From contig CALUHX010000025.1 in assembly GCA_944320555.1 (NCBI GenBank), positions 1 to 39,755 of the forward strand: a stretch of DNA of 39,755 nt, read 5' to 3'. Below are positions 1-7,566 of this stretch, in pieces (the stretch's first letter is position 1; each line of letters starts with the position of its first letter). A model generated the notes under the pieces. It did no database searches, was not told the origin of the DNA, and worked only from the letters and a program-made list of their open reading frames with translations. The translations under genes and the position numbers were made by a program. This DNA is from an uncultured Butyricimonas sp. GTDB taxonomy: Bacteria; Bacteroidota; Bacteroidia; Bacteroidales; Marinifilaceae.

Positions 1-2645
1 CCGTATATCAGCAGGGCGTGGTGGCGGAAGGCTCCCGGGAGATACAATTGGAGGTCGCCCCACCAGGCGTGGCCGTAGTCGAGGTTTTGGAAAGGCGTGT
101 GCTCGTATCCCACCTCCAGGCGTTGGCCCCAGCGGGGGTAGATGTCGCGCTCGCTTTGGCGGGTTTGGTTGTTGTAGATGAGGGCGTATTTCATGATTTG
201 CAGGAGGACGTTTCCCCTTTTCCGATACGCGTATTCGTTTTCCCTGGCGGGTGTGATGAGGAGGGTGTTCCCCTCGACGAGGGTGCCTTTGTAGAAATCG
301 GTGACTTGGAAGTCGTGGATGGATTGAAGCTCGTATTGCACGATCGGGGTCAGTTGGCGGACGCGGTTGCGGCGGCTCAGGTTGAGCGGCAGTTGCGCGG
401 TGGCTGTTCCTTTCGTGTGGCGGGCGTCGTACATGGCCACGACGGTGTCCTGGAGTCCTGTGGCCATGTTCCGGGCCTCGTAGTCGATGTCCGTGACGGT
501 GGAGTTGTATTTTCCGCTCGTGAATTCCAGTTTCACGGTCGGCCACCATCCCCGGTATGTCACTTTGGCCTTCCAGTTGCCGTGCTCGTATCCCTTGCCT
601 CGCACGAACCCTGCCGTGAAGTAGAGCGTGCTCAGTTTGTTTTGCGAGCTGACGGCCAGTCCCAGGTCGATGTCCGTCTCTTCGGCGTCGGGGAATATGG
701 GTCCCCAGCTGTGGACGTTGAAAAGGTGGGCGGCCTTGTTGTATTTGCGGCTCTCGTACACGGAGTCTGTGGCGAAGCGGCCCTGCCGCCAGTTTTCCTG
801 CCGGGTGATTTCCTCCGCTATGGCATGGGGGCGTTCCTGCGCGGGCAGGCGTTGGAGGTCGCTCAGGGCGACGCGTCCCGGCCGGTAGCCGTCGGAGGTG
901 TAGAAAGAAAAGTATAGCGAGTCCTTGGCCGCGTTCAGCGACGGGTAGCGGATTCCGAATTTCGAGCGCAGCACCTGCGAGGTTTCCCCGTCTGCCGGAT
1001 TGACGGCGTGAAGGGCGTTGTTCCCACTTGCCGACGAGCGGTAGACGATTTCCCCGTTTGCGGGCAAGGGTTCGTCGATTTCCTCGCTCGACAGGCTGGT
1101 CAAGAGAGTCCGCTTGCCCGTGCGCGTGTCGAAGCGCTCTAGCCGGTTGCCTTCCGGCGACACGACCGCCGCCACCACGCCGCCCTGTCCGTCCCAGGCG
1201 GGATGCAGGATTTGTTCCCTTCCCTCAGCCGCGAATCGGCTTGAGTGGAGCGAGTCCGTCACGCAGAGCGTGTGCCGTCCTTCCCGGTCCGCCTCCACGA
1301 ATCCCCAGCTGCGCCCGGTGGCGAAGGGAGCGTAGCGGTTCGCCTCCGAGGAGAAGGTCCCTTTGGCGTGGCGGCGGTATTTGCCCGTGCGCATGTCGTA
1401 GCTCGCCAGCGTCATCCGTCCGCCGTGCTCCCAGCGGGGATGGTACCGGTATTCCGACCACAGTAGCACGCTGTCACGGTAGGCGAATTTGTGGTCGTAC
1501 ATCAGGCCGGGGCGAAAGATGACCTTCTCCCGTCCGTCCTTGACGAGCACAAAGGCGCCCGTCTCGTCCATCCCTTCCTTGTAGGCTATCACGCCGCCGC
1601 CGGCAGGGGTGGGGTAGTGGTAGTTGGCATAGGCTTGGTTGGCGGCGACGCGCACCGTGTCGAACAGGTGGGGGACGCTGTCGGCCTCCCGCCGCCACAG
1701 CTGCCGCAGTTCGGCGAGGTTGTCGCGATAGAGCGTCACTTTGGCTCCACCGCCCTCGTTAGCCCGTTTCACGCTGTCCGGATTGACGAACAGTGATCGG
1801 AACCGCCGCGTCTGCCACAGCGAGTCCCTTTTCTCCCGCATGGTCAGCCGCAGGCTGCGGTTGAGCGGGGTGATTCCGTACGACCGTCGTCCCACTCGCC
1901 CGAAAGCGTCGCTCCATATTTCCGCTCCGTAGCGGGCACGGCTGTTGCCGACCAGGTAATATCCCAGGGCGTAATGGTCCGGCACGAAGTCTTTGTATGA
2001 CCCCAGCGCCGCCTTGTAATACGAATAGACACCCTTTTCCACCGCCTGGGCCTTCAGCTCGTTCAGGAATTCGGGCGAGCGCCCGCGCTGCCCCGGATTG
2101 ACGGCGGTCTCAAACGCCACGGCGTCGCCCTCGATGAGCCACATCGGCAGATAAAGCCCCACCACCGCCATAGTCGCCTGTTCCCCGAACAGGTAGTACA
2201 GGAGTTTGGTGAAGCCGTGGTTCACTTTGTCGTATTGCACCACGTGGCGGAATTCGTGCGCGCACAGGTGTTCCAGCCAGCTTCCCGTGGCGTCCTGCGG
2301 CGGGGTTGCGTACAGTTCGCTTTTCTTTGGCGCCCAGCCGGCATTGCCGTTGGACACGCCCCCGTTCGCTCGCACGACCATCGACATTCGCCGGGGGCGC
2401 TGCCCCAGTGAGTTGGCGTGGGCGTACAGTTTGGCGTAGATGTTCGCTATGTATTGGGCCTGTTCCTCGAAGAAGTCAGGGTAGATGATTTGAAAGTCGT
2501 CCGTTTTGATTTGTCTCCAGCGGGTGTTGGCCGGGTCTTGTCCCAAGTCCACGAACTGGGCGTTTGCCGTGATGGCCGCGAGCAATAGCCCTGTCCAGAT
2601 GGCTGCCGCCCTGATTCCGATGGCGAATGTCTTTTTGTTTCTCAT
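1..2645 (-). CDS. Large surface protein with gluzincin-type metallopeptidase motif and TolB-like repeats (3' end outside window)
   Basis: The reading frame is open from the ATG at 2645 to the window edge (881 codons, no stop), so the C-terminus is missing. A signal peptide (residues 1-29, ending TANA) implies export. HEFRH at 130-134 fits the HExxH zinc motif, and WLIEG with Glu172 is placed like the third ligand of gluzincin ('peptidase MA-like') enzymes. The middle part has repeated Tyr/Asp-rich strands resembling a TolB/WD-type propeller. The last ~200 residues seen alternate polar and hydrophobic, as in outer-membrane barrel strands. Similar large proteins in Bacteroidetes are mostly unnamed. 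A near-consensus -7 box (TATCTTCG, minus strand, 2676-2683) lies about 30 bp upstream. The substrate is unknown; peptidase activity is inferred from the motif only. Confidence 0.85.
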   Translation of the reverse strand, partial: MRNKKTFAIGIRAAAIWTGLLLAAITANAQFVDLGQDPANTRWRQIKTDDFQIIYPDFFEEQAQYIANIYAKLYAHANSLGQRPRRMSMVVRANGGVSNGNAGWAPKKSELYATPPQDATGSWLEHLCAHEFRHVVQYDKVNHGFTKLLYYLFGEQATMAVVGLYLPMWLIEGDAVAFETAVNPGQRGRSPEFLNELKAQAVEKGVYSYYKAALGSYKDFVPDHYALGYYLVGNSRARYGAEIWSDAFGRVGRRSYGITPLNRSLRLTMREKRDSLWQTRRFRSLFVNPDSVKRANEGGGAKVTLYRDNLAELRQLWRREADSVPHLFDTVRVAANQAYANYHYPTPAGGGVIAYKEGMDETGAFVLVKDGREKVIFRPGLMYDHKFAYRDSVLLWSEYRYHPRWEHGGRMTLASYDMRTGKYRRHAKGTFSSEANRYAPFATGRSWGFVEADREGRHTLCVTDSLHSSRFAAEGREQILHPAWDGQGGVVAAVVSPEGNRLERFDTRTGKRTLLTSLSSEEIDEPLPANGEIVYRSSASGNNALHAVNPADGETSQVLRSKFGIRYPSLNAAKDSLYFSFYTSDGYRPGRVALSDLQRLPAQERPHAIAEEITRQENWRQGRFATDSVYESRKYNKAAHLFNVHSWGPIFPDAEETDIDLGLAVSSQNKLSTLYFTAGFVRGKGYEHGNWKAKVTYRGWWPTVKLEFTSGKYNSTVTDIDYEARNMATGLQDTVVAMYDARHTKGTATAQLPLNLSRRNRVRQLTPIVQYELQSIHDFQVTDFYKGTLVEGNTLLITPARENEYAYRKRGNVLLQIMKYALIYNNQTRQSERDIYPRWGQRLEVGYEHTPFQNLDYGHAWWGDLQLYLPGAFRHHALLIY

Positions 2646-2861
2646 GCGCTGCCGTTTGTGGTTTTAATTTCACCACGAAGATAATGAATTGCCGGGAATC
2701 CAGCGCGGCGGAGGGGAAGAAATGCGCGTGTCCGTTTGAAATGTCGTGCCGGAGGGAGGTTGTTGCCGGGGCTTTTGCATTTTTGCCCGTGTGGCAAACG
2801 GGGAGGAGGCGGAGGGGGTGGACAGCTTGCCACTATCCGGTGGGTAGGGAGGGGGTAGCTT

Positions 2862-2983
2862 GGGTGTAGCAAGGGAATACAACAAAGTCTCAAGTTTATC
2901 CAGAACATGAATTTTATTTGAAAACAAATAGCAAACAAATAGCAAACAAATAGGAGACAAATAGCAGAACCCTTGCTACACCC
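2862..2983. repeat. 11-bp tandem repeat (4 units) inside a 14-bp inverted repeat
   Basis: Four 11-bp units start at 2925, 2936, 2947 and 2958 (consensus CAAATAGCAAA; the last two carry G changes). They are enclosed by a perfect 14-bp inverted repeat, GGGTGTAGCAAGGG at 2862-2875 and its complement at 2970-2983. No convincing gene is present here. The structure looks like an intergenic repeat element rather than a promoter or a simple terminator, because the loop is 94 nt. Confidence 0.75.
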
Positions 2984-3057
2984 TCCCTGCCCGCCTCTTA
3001 CCCTCAAGCAAGTACCAAGGAGCACTCCGCCACACGAGGGTAGGTTGAAAAGAAAAA

Positions 3058-3234
3058 GACTGTCTCAAAATGTGATTCTCATACTTCCTTCCCCTTTTGG
3101 ATTCCTCTCTCTTGTAGGGAGTTGCGGGATTGGGGCGTGGCATGCCGGGTGTCTTTGTTCCGCGACTCCTCCAAGAGAGGGAGAGGTGGCGATGGAGCCG
3201 CCGGAGGTGTATGGTCTGTTATTTTGAGACAGTC
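3058..3234. mobile_element. MITE-like element with 14-bp terminal inverted repeats
   Basis: GACTGTCTCAAAAT at 3058-3071 is perfectly complementary to ATTTTGAGACAGTC at 3221-3234, bounding a 177-bp segment without a credible gene. Termini of this kind are common on Bacteroidetes insertion sequences and their non-autonomous derivatives. I see no clear target-site duplication. The interior has a shorter palindromic part around 3163-3190 (CTCC.. / ..GGAG). It starts 25 bp after the stop codon of the minus-strand lipoprotein gene at 3260, so its hairpin could also end that long transcript. Confidence 0.6.
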
Positions 3235-3259
3235 GCTTCGTCCGCACGCAGTTGGCGGA

Positions 3260-4159
3260 TTATTCGGCGGCTTCGATTTCCGTCACTTCCATTTCGGTGG
3301 TGAGGGTGATGTCTGCGAAGTCTTCAAGGGTTATGCTTTCAATGCTTCCATTCTCAGCTTTTTCGTAGTTGATCGACATTTCGCCTTCTCCCAAAGCGGA
3401 AAAGTCAAAATTGGCAATAAGATTTGGAGTAACAGGGATTAAACCCAGATAGTTGGCGAATGCGACTGTATTGTCGATGCCTAACATATTGCCTATGGTT
3501 AGGATGTTCAAATCCATGTCGTCATTGTTCTTAAGGTCAGAGGCTTTGCATGGAATGGGAGTCGGATCATAAAGCATGGCTTCGAGCGACACTCCGGAGA
3601 GGTTGCCATCAGTGTACTCGCCTGCAAATACGTTTTCTTCATAAACGGCGTCTGTGATTGTTTTCAAGTTTTCCCCTTCATAGGTGAAACTATATTCAGC
3701 CTCGGCGTATTCGTCTGATGTGTAGATTTTTTTCGCATAGGTGACTCTGCCTTGGTCGTCCAGCGTGTAGACATAGGCCATTTCCTCGCCTAAACTCTCG
3801 TCCATATAGACGGCTCTTACCTCAGATTCCGTGTAGGTTATGGTGTATTCGATGGTCTGTCCTTCGCCACTCATGTTGATTTCGCCCTTGATGGAGATGA
3901 TTTGATTTGAATCCTCATCCCGTGTGAACGTGTAGGTGTTGTTATATCCTAAATCGGGGTTTTTTACATTCTCACAGACTATTTTTGTCACCAGGAAGGT
4001 GGTGTCGTGGGTGGGAGTTGTCACTGTGGTGGAGTCGCCGGGTTGGGTCGGTTCCTCGGTCGGGTCTTTTTGTGGGTCGTCGTCGTCAGAACATGCGGTC
4101 CACATCGTCGTGCTCAAGCTGATGAAGAGCACCATGCACATAAAATACATCTTTTTCAT
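3260..4159 (-). CDS. Beta-rich lipoprotein, last gene of the SusC/D locus (function unknown)
   Basis: 299 aa. It begins with a lipoprotein signal peptide whose lipobox ends in TAC at Cys23, followed by SDDDD, typical of surface-exposed Bacteroidetes lipoproteins. A Pro/Thr-rich linker (about 30-55) precedes a domain of repeated short beta motifs such as YTLDDQGRVTYAKKI and YTYEGENLKTI. These resemble DUF4595-type repeat proteins, but I make that link only from the look of the repeats. It lies 23 bp after the IPT-like lipoprotein gene and appears to be the last cistron of the leftward operon that starts with the ECF sigma or SusC gene. A role in ligand binding at the cell surface is inferred from context. 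Confidence 0.88.
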   Translation of the reverse strand: MKKMYFMCMVLFISLSTTMWTACSDDDDPQKDPTEEPTQPGDSTTVTTPTHDTTFLVTKIVCENVKNPDLGYNNTYTFTRDEDSNQIISIKGEINMSGEGQTIEYTITYTESEVRAVYMDESLGEEMAYVYTLDDQGRVTYAKKIYTSDEYAEAEYSFTYEGENLKTITDAVYEENVFAGEYTDGNLSGVSLEAMLYDPTPIPCKASDLKNNDDMDLNILTIGNMLGIDNTVAFANYLGLIPVTPNLIANFDFSALGEGEMSINYEKAENGSIESITLEDFADITLTTEMEVTEIEAAE

Positions 4160-4182
4160 AGTCTAAAAATTTAAAAGGTTAC

Positions 4183-5451
4183 TTAATTGTTTTGATTTAT
4201 AGGGATAATTCCATACAGTCCCGAGTTGACCCAAATGCCTCCGGAGAAGGCTTGGGCAGCGATGTCGTAAGTGACGAGGGTCTCGTTGTCGTTGAACCCG
4301 TAGATGACGTTTCTGACGGGGTCGTATACGGGGTTGGTGAACATGGCGTTGTCGAACACTTGTTTGTTCTCCGTGCTAAAGTTCCAATTGCCGGGGTTGG
4401 TCGGTTTGAAGATGTAAGCCTCGTAGTGCTCGTCCTCGTCTTCTCCCGCCGTGTTTCGATATCCTGTCACGTAAATGCCGTCGTCGCATTTGACGAAGTA
4501 GTAGTTGACATCGCTGGTGCCGCCCGTCTTTGTCAGTTCCAGGCTGTTGTCGAGATCGAAGTACCATGCGGCGGATTCCGTGTCGCCCGCCAGATTTCTC
4601 ATGCCCATGTAGATGGTGTTCGCGGCTTCGTCGTAGACGAAAGTTCCTCCGTTGATTTCCAAGAGGTCTCCTCCTCCCGCAGGGAAGGTCTTCACATTCT
4701 CGAATCTTTCGCCGTTCCACTTTTCAAGGCTGTAGGTTTGCGGGGAGAGTTCGGAGTTGTAGAAGATGACGTGCAGCGTCCCGTTGATGTCGCCCATGGC
4801 CACCATTTGGCGGTCGGTGAAGATGGTCTGCTGCTCGTCGGTCTCCATGTCGTAGCTGCCGACGGAGTGGAGGTTGTATGTGGAGTAGGGAAGGCCGTTG
4901 AGTAGTCTCCATTCCACGATGAATGTGGCATAATAGATGGTGGAGCCGATGGACAAGGCTCCGTAGTATTGGGCGTCGTTGTCGAGAGCGAGAATTTTGT
5001 CGCCCCGGATTTGCAGGGTCGCCGAGGCGGGGAAGATGCCGAGTCCCGATCCGTCATCGCCCACGGCGTAGATTTCGATGTCGTCGCTAGTCAGTTCGTC
5101 CACATAGACGTTGAGGCCTCCGATGCGGTATTCCCGTTCATTTTGTTGGAGGATGACGATATAGAATCCGGCTTCCAGCGGTTGCGTCGGGTGGATGGTG
5201 ATGTGGTCGGCTGTCTGTTCGATAATTTCCGTGGCGTATCGCCCGCCTTTGTTTTGTTGCAGAATGATGGCGCATCCTTCGGCGAATCCCGAGCCGTGAA
5301 TGGTGATGTCGGTGCCGGAGAGCTGTCGCGTGGGTATTTCCAAATCTGCGACGGGAAGGAACGGGTCGGCTGTCTGGACGGTATTGTCATCCTCAGAACA
5401 AGCGGCAAGTAGCGTGACGGCCATGGCCCATATAAATATCCAGTGTTTCAT
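4183..5451 (-). CDS. IPT/TIG-like lipoprotein with possible beta-propeller
   Basis: 422 aa with a lipoprotein signal peptide (lipobox LLAAC, Cys18, then SEDD). Residues about 35-115 read as an Ig-like IPT/TIG domain (LSGTDITIHGSGFAEG, then beta strands up to the sequence GGLNVYV). The rest consists of repeating strands with D-x-D and YDxxxNxIY motifs (for example YDEAANTIYMG and YDPVRNVIYGF), as in propeller proteins of surface glycan- or peptide-binding type. No catalytic motif is visible. It starts 10 bp after the TPR gene, so it is co-transcribed with the SusC/D genes. It probably takes the place of a SusE/F-type surface binding protein, which is inference. Confidence 0.88.
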   Translation of the reverse strand: MKHWIFIWAMAVTLLAACSEDDNTVQTADPFLPVADLEIPTRQLSGTDITIHGSGFAEGCAIILQQNKGGRYATEIIEQTADHITIHPTQPLEAGFYIVILQQNEREYRIGGLNVYVDELTSDDIEIYAVGDDGSGLGIFPASATLQIRGDKILALDNDAQYYGALSIGSTIYYATFIVEWRLLNGLPYSTYNLHSVGSYDMETDEQQTIFTDRQMVAMGDINGTLHVIFYNSELSPQTYSLEKWNGERFENVKTFPAGGGDLLEINGGTFVYDEAANTIYMGMRNLAGDTESAAWYFDLDNSLELTKTGGTSDVNYYFVKCDDGIYVTGYRNTAGEDEDEHYEAYIFKPTNPGNWNFSTENKQVFDNAMFTNPVYDPVRNVIYGFNDNETLVTYDIAAQAFSGGIWVNSGLYGIIPINQNN

Positions 5452-5461
5452 AGTTGTGGTT

Positions 5462-6433
5462 TTATAATGTTTCTAAATCCTTGAGGTATTGTTGCACGGA
5501 AGCCGACAGTCCGGGATTGCCGAATTGAAGGGAGTGCATGTAAGCTTGGTTGTAGCATTTTTTTGCGGAGTCGATGTTTTTAAGCTTTTTGTAGCAGTCG
5601 CCCAGCATGAGAAGCGCGTCCAGTTTGTCCTCCGGTCCGATTTTGTTTTGGAGCGCGGCGGTTAGCCACTCGACGTATTTGTTTAATACTTGGGGGTCTT
5701 TGCTGGAGCCGACGGCCGCATGAAGGGTCTCGACCATGGAGAGGTAGTCTGTGGCGGTGATGGCGTTACCGAGATAGGCGGCGTATTTGTCCATGAAGTC
5801 GAAATACATGTCGATGTTTTTCTTCCCGTACAGATTGTAATAACCGTCATAGAGTAGTTTCATGCCGGTATAGATATCCTTGCCGTTGAAATTCATCAGG
5901 CTGTCGTACACTTGTTTCATGTCGCCTTGGATGCGTTTCAGGTTTTGCCGGTAATTCGTGTCTCCGGCACGGGCCTGTCTGTCGATTAACCCGAGATGAG
6001 TTGCGAGTACAAACTGAAAGACTGGGTCTTGTCCTACGGCGGCTATGGTTTGTTCATAGTGGCTCATGATATAGTCCAAATAGGGGTCGTTTGGCCCGTC
6101 GGCCTCGGTGTGGAACATCTGGAGGATGGGGAAATCGGCAGGATTCATCCAGTCCGCCGGTTGTTTGCGCTTGGCGTAGTCCTTGTAGACCCGTTCAAGG
6201 CGGAAACTCCATTTTTCATACTCGTTTCCCTGCAGTTGTGAGAGAAACTCCGGGACTTTCGTGAGAAACAGCCGGACGAGAGAGTCGTTGTTTTTTTCTT
6301 TTTTCAGTCGCTCGTAGAGTTTTTCCACAGAAAGGGAGTCTGCGGGAATGGATTCCTGTGTTTGTCCGAACGACGAGACAAACATTCCGAGCATTAACGC
6401 GATGATGAGAATAATCTTGTTCATAATGGTCAT
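5462..6433 (-). CDS. Exported TPR-repeat protein
   Basis: About 323 aa. A Sec signal peptide (NKIILIIALMLGMFVSSFGQ) is followed by helical repeats. The C-terminal third (KLDALLMLGDCYKKLKNID..KKCYNQAYMHSLQFGN) fits tetratricopeptide repeats. ATG at 6433 overlaps the TGA of the upstream gene by 4 bp (ATGA), which suggests translational coupling; a second ATG at 6424 would also leave a full signal peptide. A longer frame to 6487 has no signal peptide and is less likely. There is no lipobox Cys, so the product is probably periplasmic. TPR proteins act as protein-protein adaptors. Its place inside a SusC/D operon suggests it assists assembly or signalling of that complex, which is unproven. Confidence 0.85.
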   Translation of the reverse strand: MTIMNKIILIIALMLGMFVSSFGQTQESIPADSLSVEKLYERLKKEKNNDSLVRLFLTKVPEFLSQLQGNEYEKWSFRLERVYKDYAKRKQPADWMNPADFPILQMFHTEADGPNDPYLDYIMSHYEQTIAAVGQDPVFQFVLATHLGLIDRQARAGDTNYRQNLKRIQGDMKQVYDSLMNFNGKDIYTGMKLLYDGYYNLYGKKNIDMYFDFMDKYAAYLGNAITATDYLSMVETLHAAVGSSKDPQVLNKYVEWLTAALQNKIGPEDKLDALLMLGDCYKKLKNIDSAKKCYNQAYMHSLQFGNPGLSASVQQYLKDLETL

Positions 6434-6858
6434 TCTACGATAAAGGTGAATACGTCTTTTATGATACTGCTGTGCCCCTCGTTCCACACGCGGAGGGAAA
6501 CGGTATAGCGGCCGGGCGTGATGTCGCTGATGAGAGGGAACTCCATCCTTCCCCCGCCCCGGACGGAAACGAGATGTTGAAACAATTCGGGGTCGCCGCC
6601 TTCCGTGGCCTTCACTTCCACCACTTCGTATTCAAGGGGGGCGGTTCCGATTACGCCTTGTAATTGCGGGCTGACCCACGGGGCCAGGTTGTGCATGCGG
6701 TAGGCGTCCTCGGTCTCGTCGAGTTCGAGACGGATAATCATGGTGTCAGGCAGATATTGTGCGTTCTCCGCGTTCAAGTATCCCACGGGAATGTCCTGGC
6801 AGCCGGTTGCGAGCAGCCCTCCGAATAAAAGGACGAGGGTATGGAAATAATTTTTCAT
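6430..6858 (-). CDS. Small SusC/D-associated lipoprotein with C-terminal beta domain
   Basis: 142 aa from the ATG at 6858. An upstream extension is possible in frame but carries no signal peptide. The lipobox LLATGC is followed by QDIPVGYL. The mature part is an all-beta sequence ending in GRYTVSLRVWNEGHSSIIKDVFTFIVE, which looks like one Ig-like fold. No enzyme motif is visible. It is preceded by the FAS1 lipoprotein gene (13 bp gap) and overlaps the next gene by 4 bp. I do not recognise the family by name. The tight operon position suggests a dedicated accessory of the SusC/D complex. Confidence 0.85.
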   Translation of the reverse strand: MKNYFHTLVLLFGGLLATGCQDIPVGYLNAENAQYLPDTMIIRLELDETEDAYRMHNLAPWVSPQLQGVIGTAPLEYEVVEVKATEGGDPELFQHLVSVRGGGRMEFPLISDITPGRYTVSLRVWNEGHSSIIKDVFTFIVE

Positions 6859-6871
6859 GTCGATTTGTTTT

Positions 6872-7564
6872 TTAGTTTTGTAATAGTTGTCCGATGAAAT
6901 ATTGATCGCCCAAAGCGTGCACGACACCGGATTTGTTTTCGAGGTTTGTGGTCGCAATGGTGCCCAGGTTGTTGACGATGGTGTGTCCGTCGGCTTCAAC
7001 GGAAGCGGCTCTCAATTCGATGTCGCCGGCTTCCGACACCCCGATGAAGGAGTTTTTAATGCTCCATACCCACAATTTGTTGCCGTTCACCATGGTGAAT
7101 ACCATGCCGCCGCCGTAAGCCACGCCTTCCTCGTCGGTTTCAACAAGAGCTATGTCGTCCCGCATGACTTTTCCATCTATGTAGAGATGGCTTGTCACGA
7201 GTTGGTCGCAGAAGTCTTGAGGAAACTCGTCAATGCAAGTGTAATCGGCCGTGTTGTAGTTTGTGACGTCGGCATTTGGATTTTTCGCCCAAAAGAAGAA
7301 TTTCTCGAAGGCTATGTTCTTCGGTCCAAAAAATGTGATGCTTGCATCCGTTTTTTCGAAGTAGGCTTTGATTTCCGGGCTGCATTTGTCGATTACTTTG
7401 GCAATGGAGTCCCAGTTGTGCCATGTGTCGTTGCGAAAGTATTCCAGCATGGTGCCTTCGTAGTATCCTACAGAAGTCCCCGTGTCGACATAGTTCCATT
7501 TGGTGGAGCATGCCGCAAACATTAAGCAGAGAGGGGTAAAGGTGGTAAACAGTATGTGTCTCAT
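6872..7564 (-). CDS. Fasciclin (FAS1)-like lipoprotein
   Basis: 230 aa. A lipoprotein signal peptide ends with FAACS (Cys19). The body reads as one FAS1 domain: SITFFGPKNIAFEKF around residue 75 corresponds to the H1 box (T-x-F-A/G-P-x-N-x-A-F), and GVVHALGDQYFIGQL at the C-terminus to the H2-type box. FAS1 domains are adhesion or ligand-binding folds. The gene starts 2 bp after the SusD stop, the closest spacing in the operon, so its product very likely works with SusC/SusD at the outer membrane. FAS1 genes beside SusC/D occur in other Bacteroidetes, but their ligand is generally unknown to me. Confidence 0.87.
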   Translation of the reverse strand: MRHILFTTFTPLCLMFAACSTKWNYVDTGTSVGYYEGTMLEYFRNDTWHNWDSIAKVIDKCSPEIKAYFEKTDASITFFGPKNIAFEKFFFWAKNPNADVTNYNTADYTCIDEFPQDFCDQLVTSHLYIDGKVMRDDIALVETDEEGVAYGGGMVFTMVNGNKLWVWSIKNSFIGVSEAGDIELRAASVEADGHTIVNNLGTIATTNLENKSGVVHALGDQYFIGQLLQN

Positions 7565-7566
7565 AA

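Noticed and set aside
18-1796. Several open frames on the plus strand opposite the first gene
   Set aside because: They are shadows of the 881-codon minus-strand frame, which has a signal peptide and motifs; the plus-strand products are Arg/Pro/Gly-rich with no domain.
2925-2968. CRISPR-like array
   Set aside because: Units are 11 bp and contiguous with no spacers; this is a plain tandem repeat.
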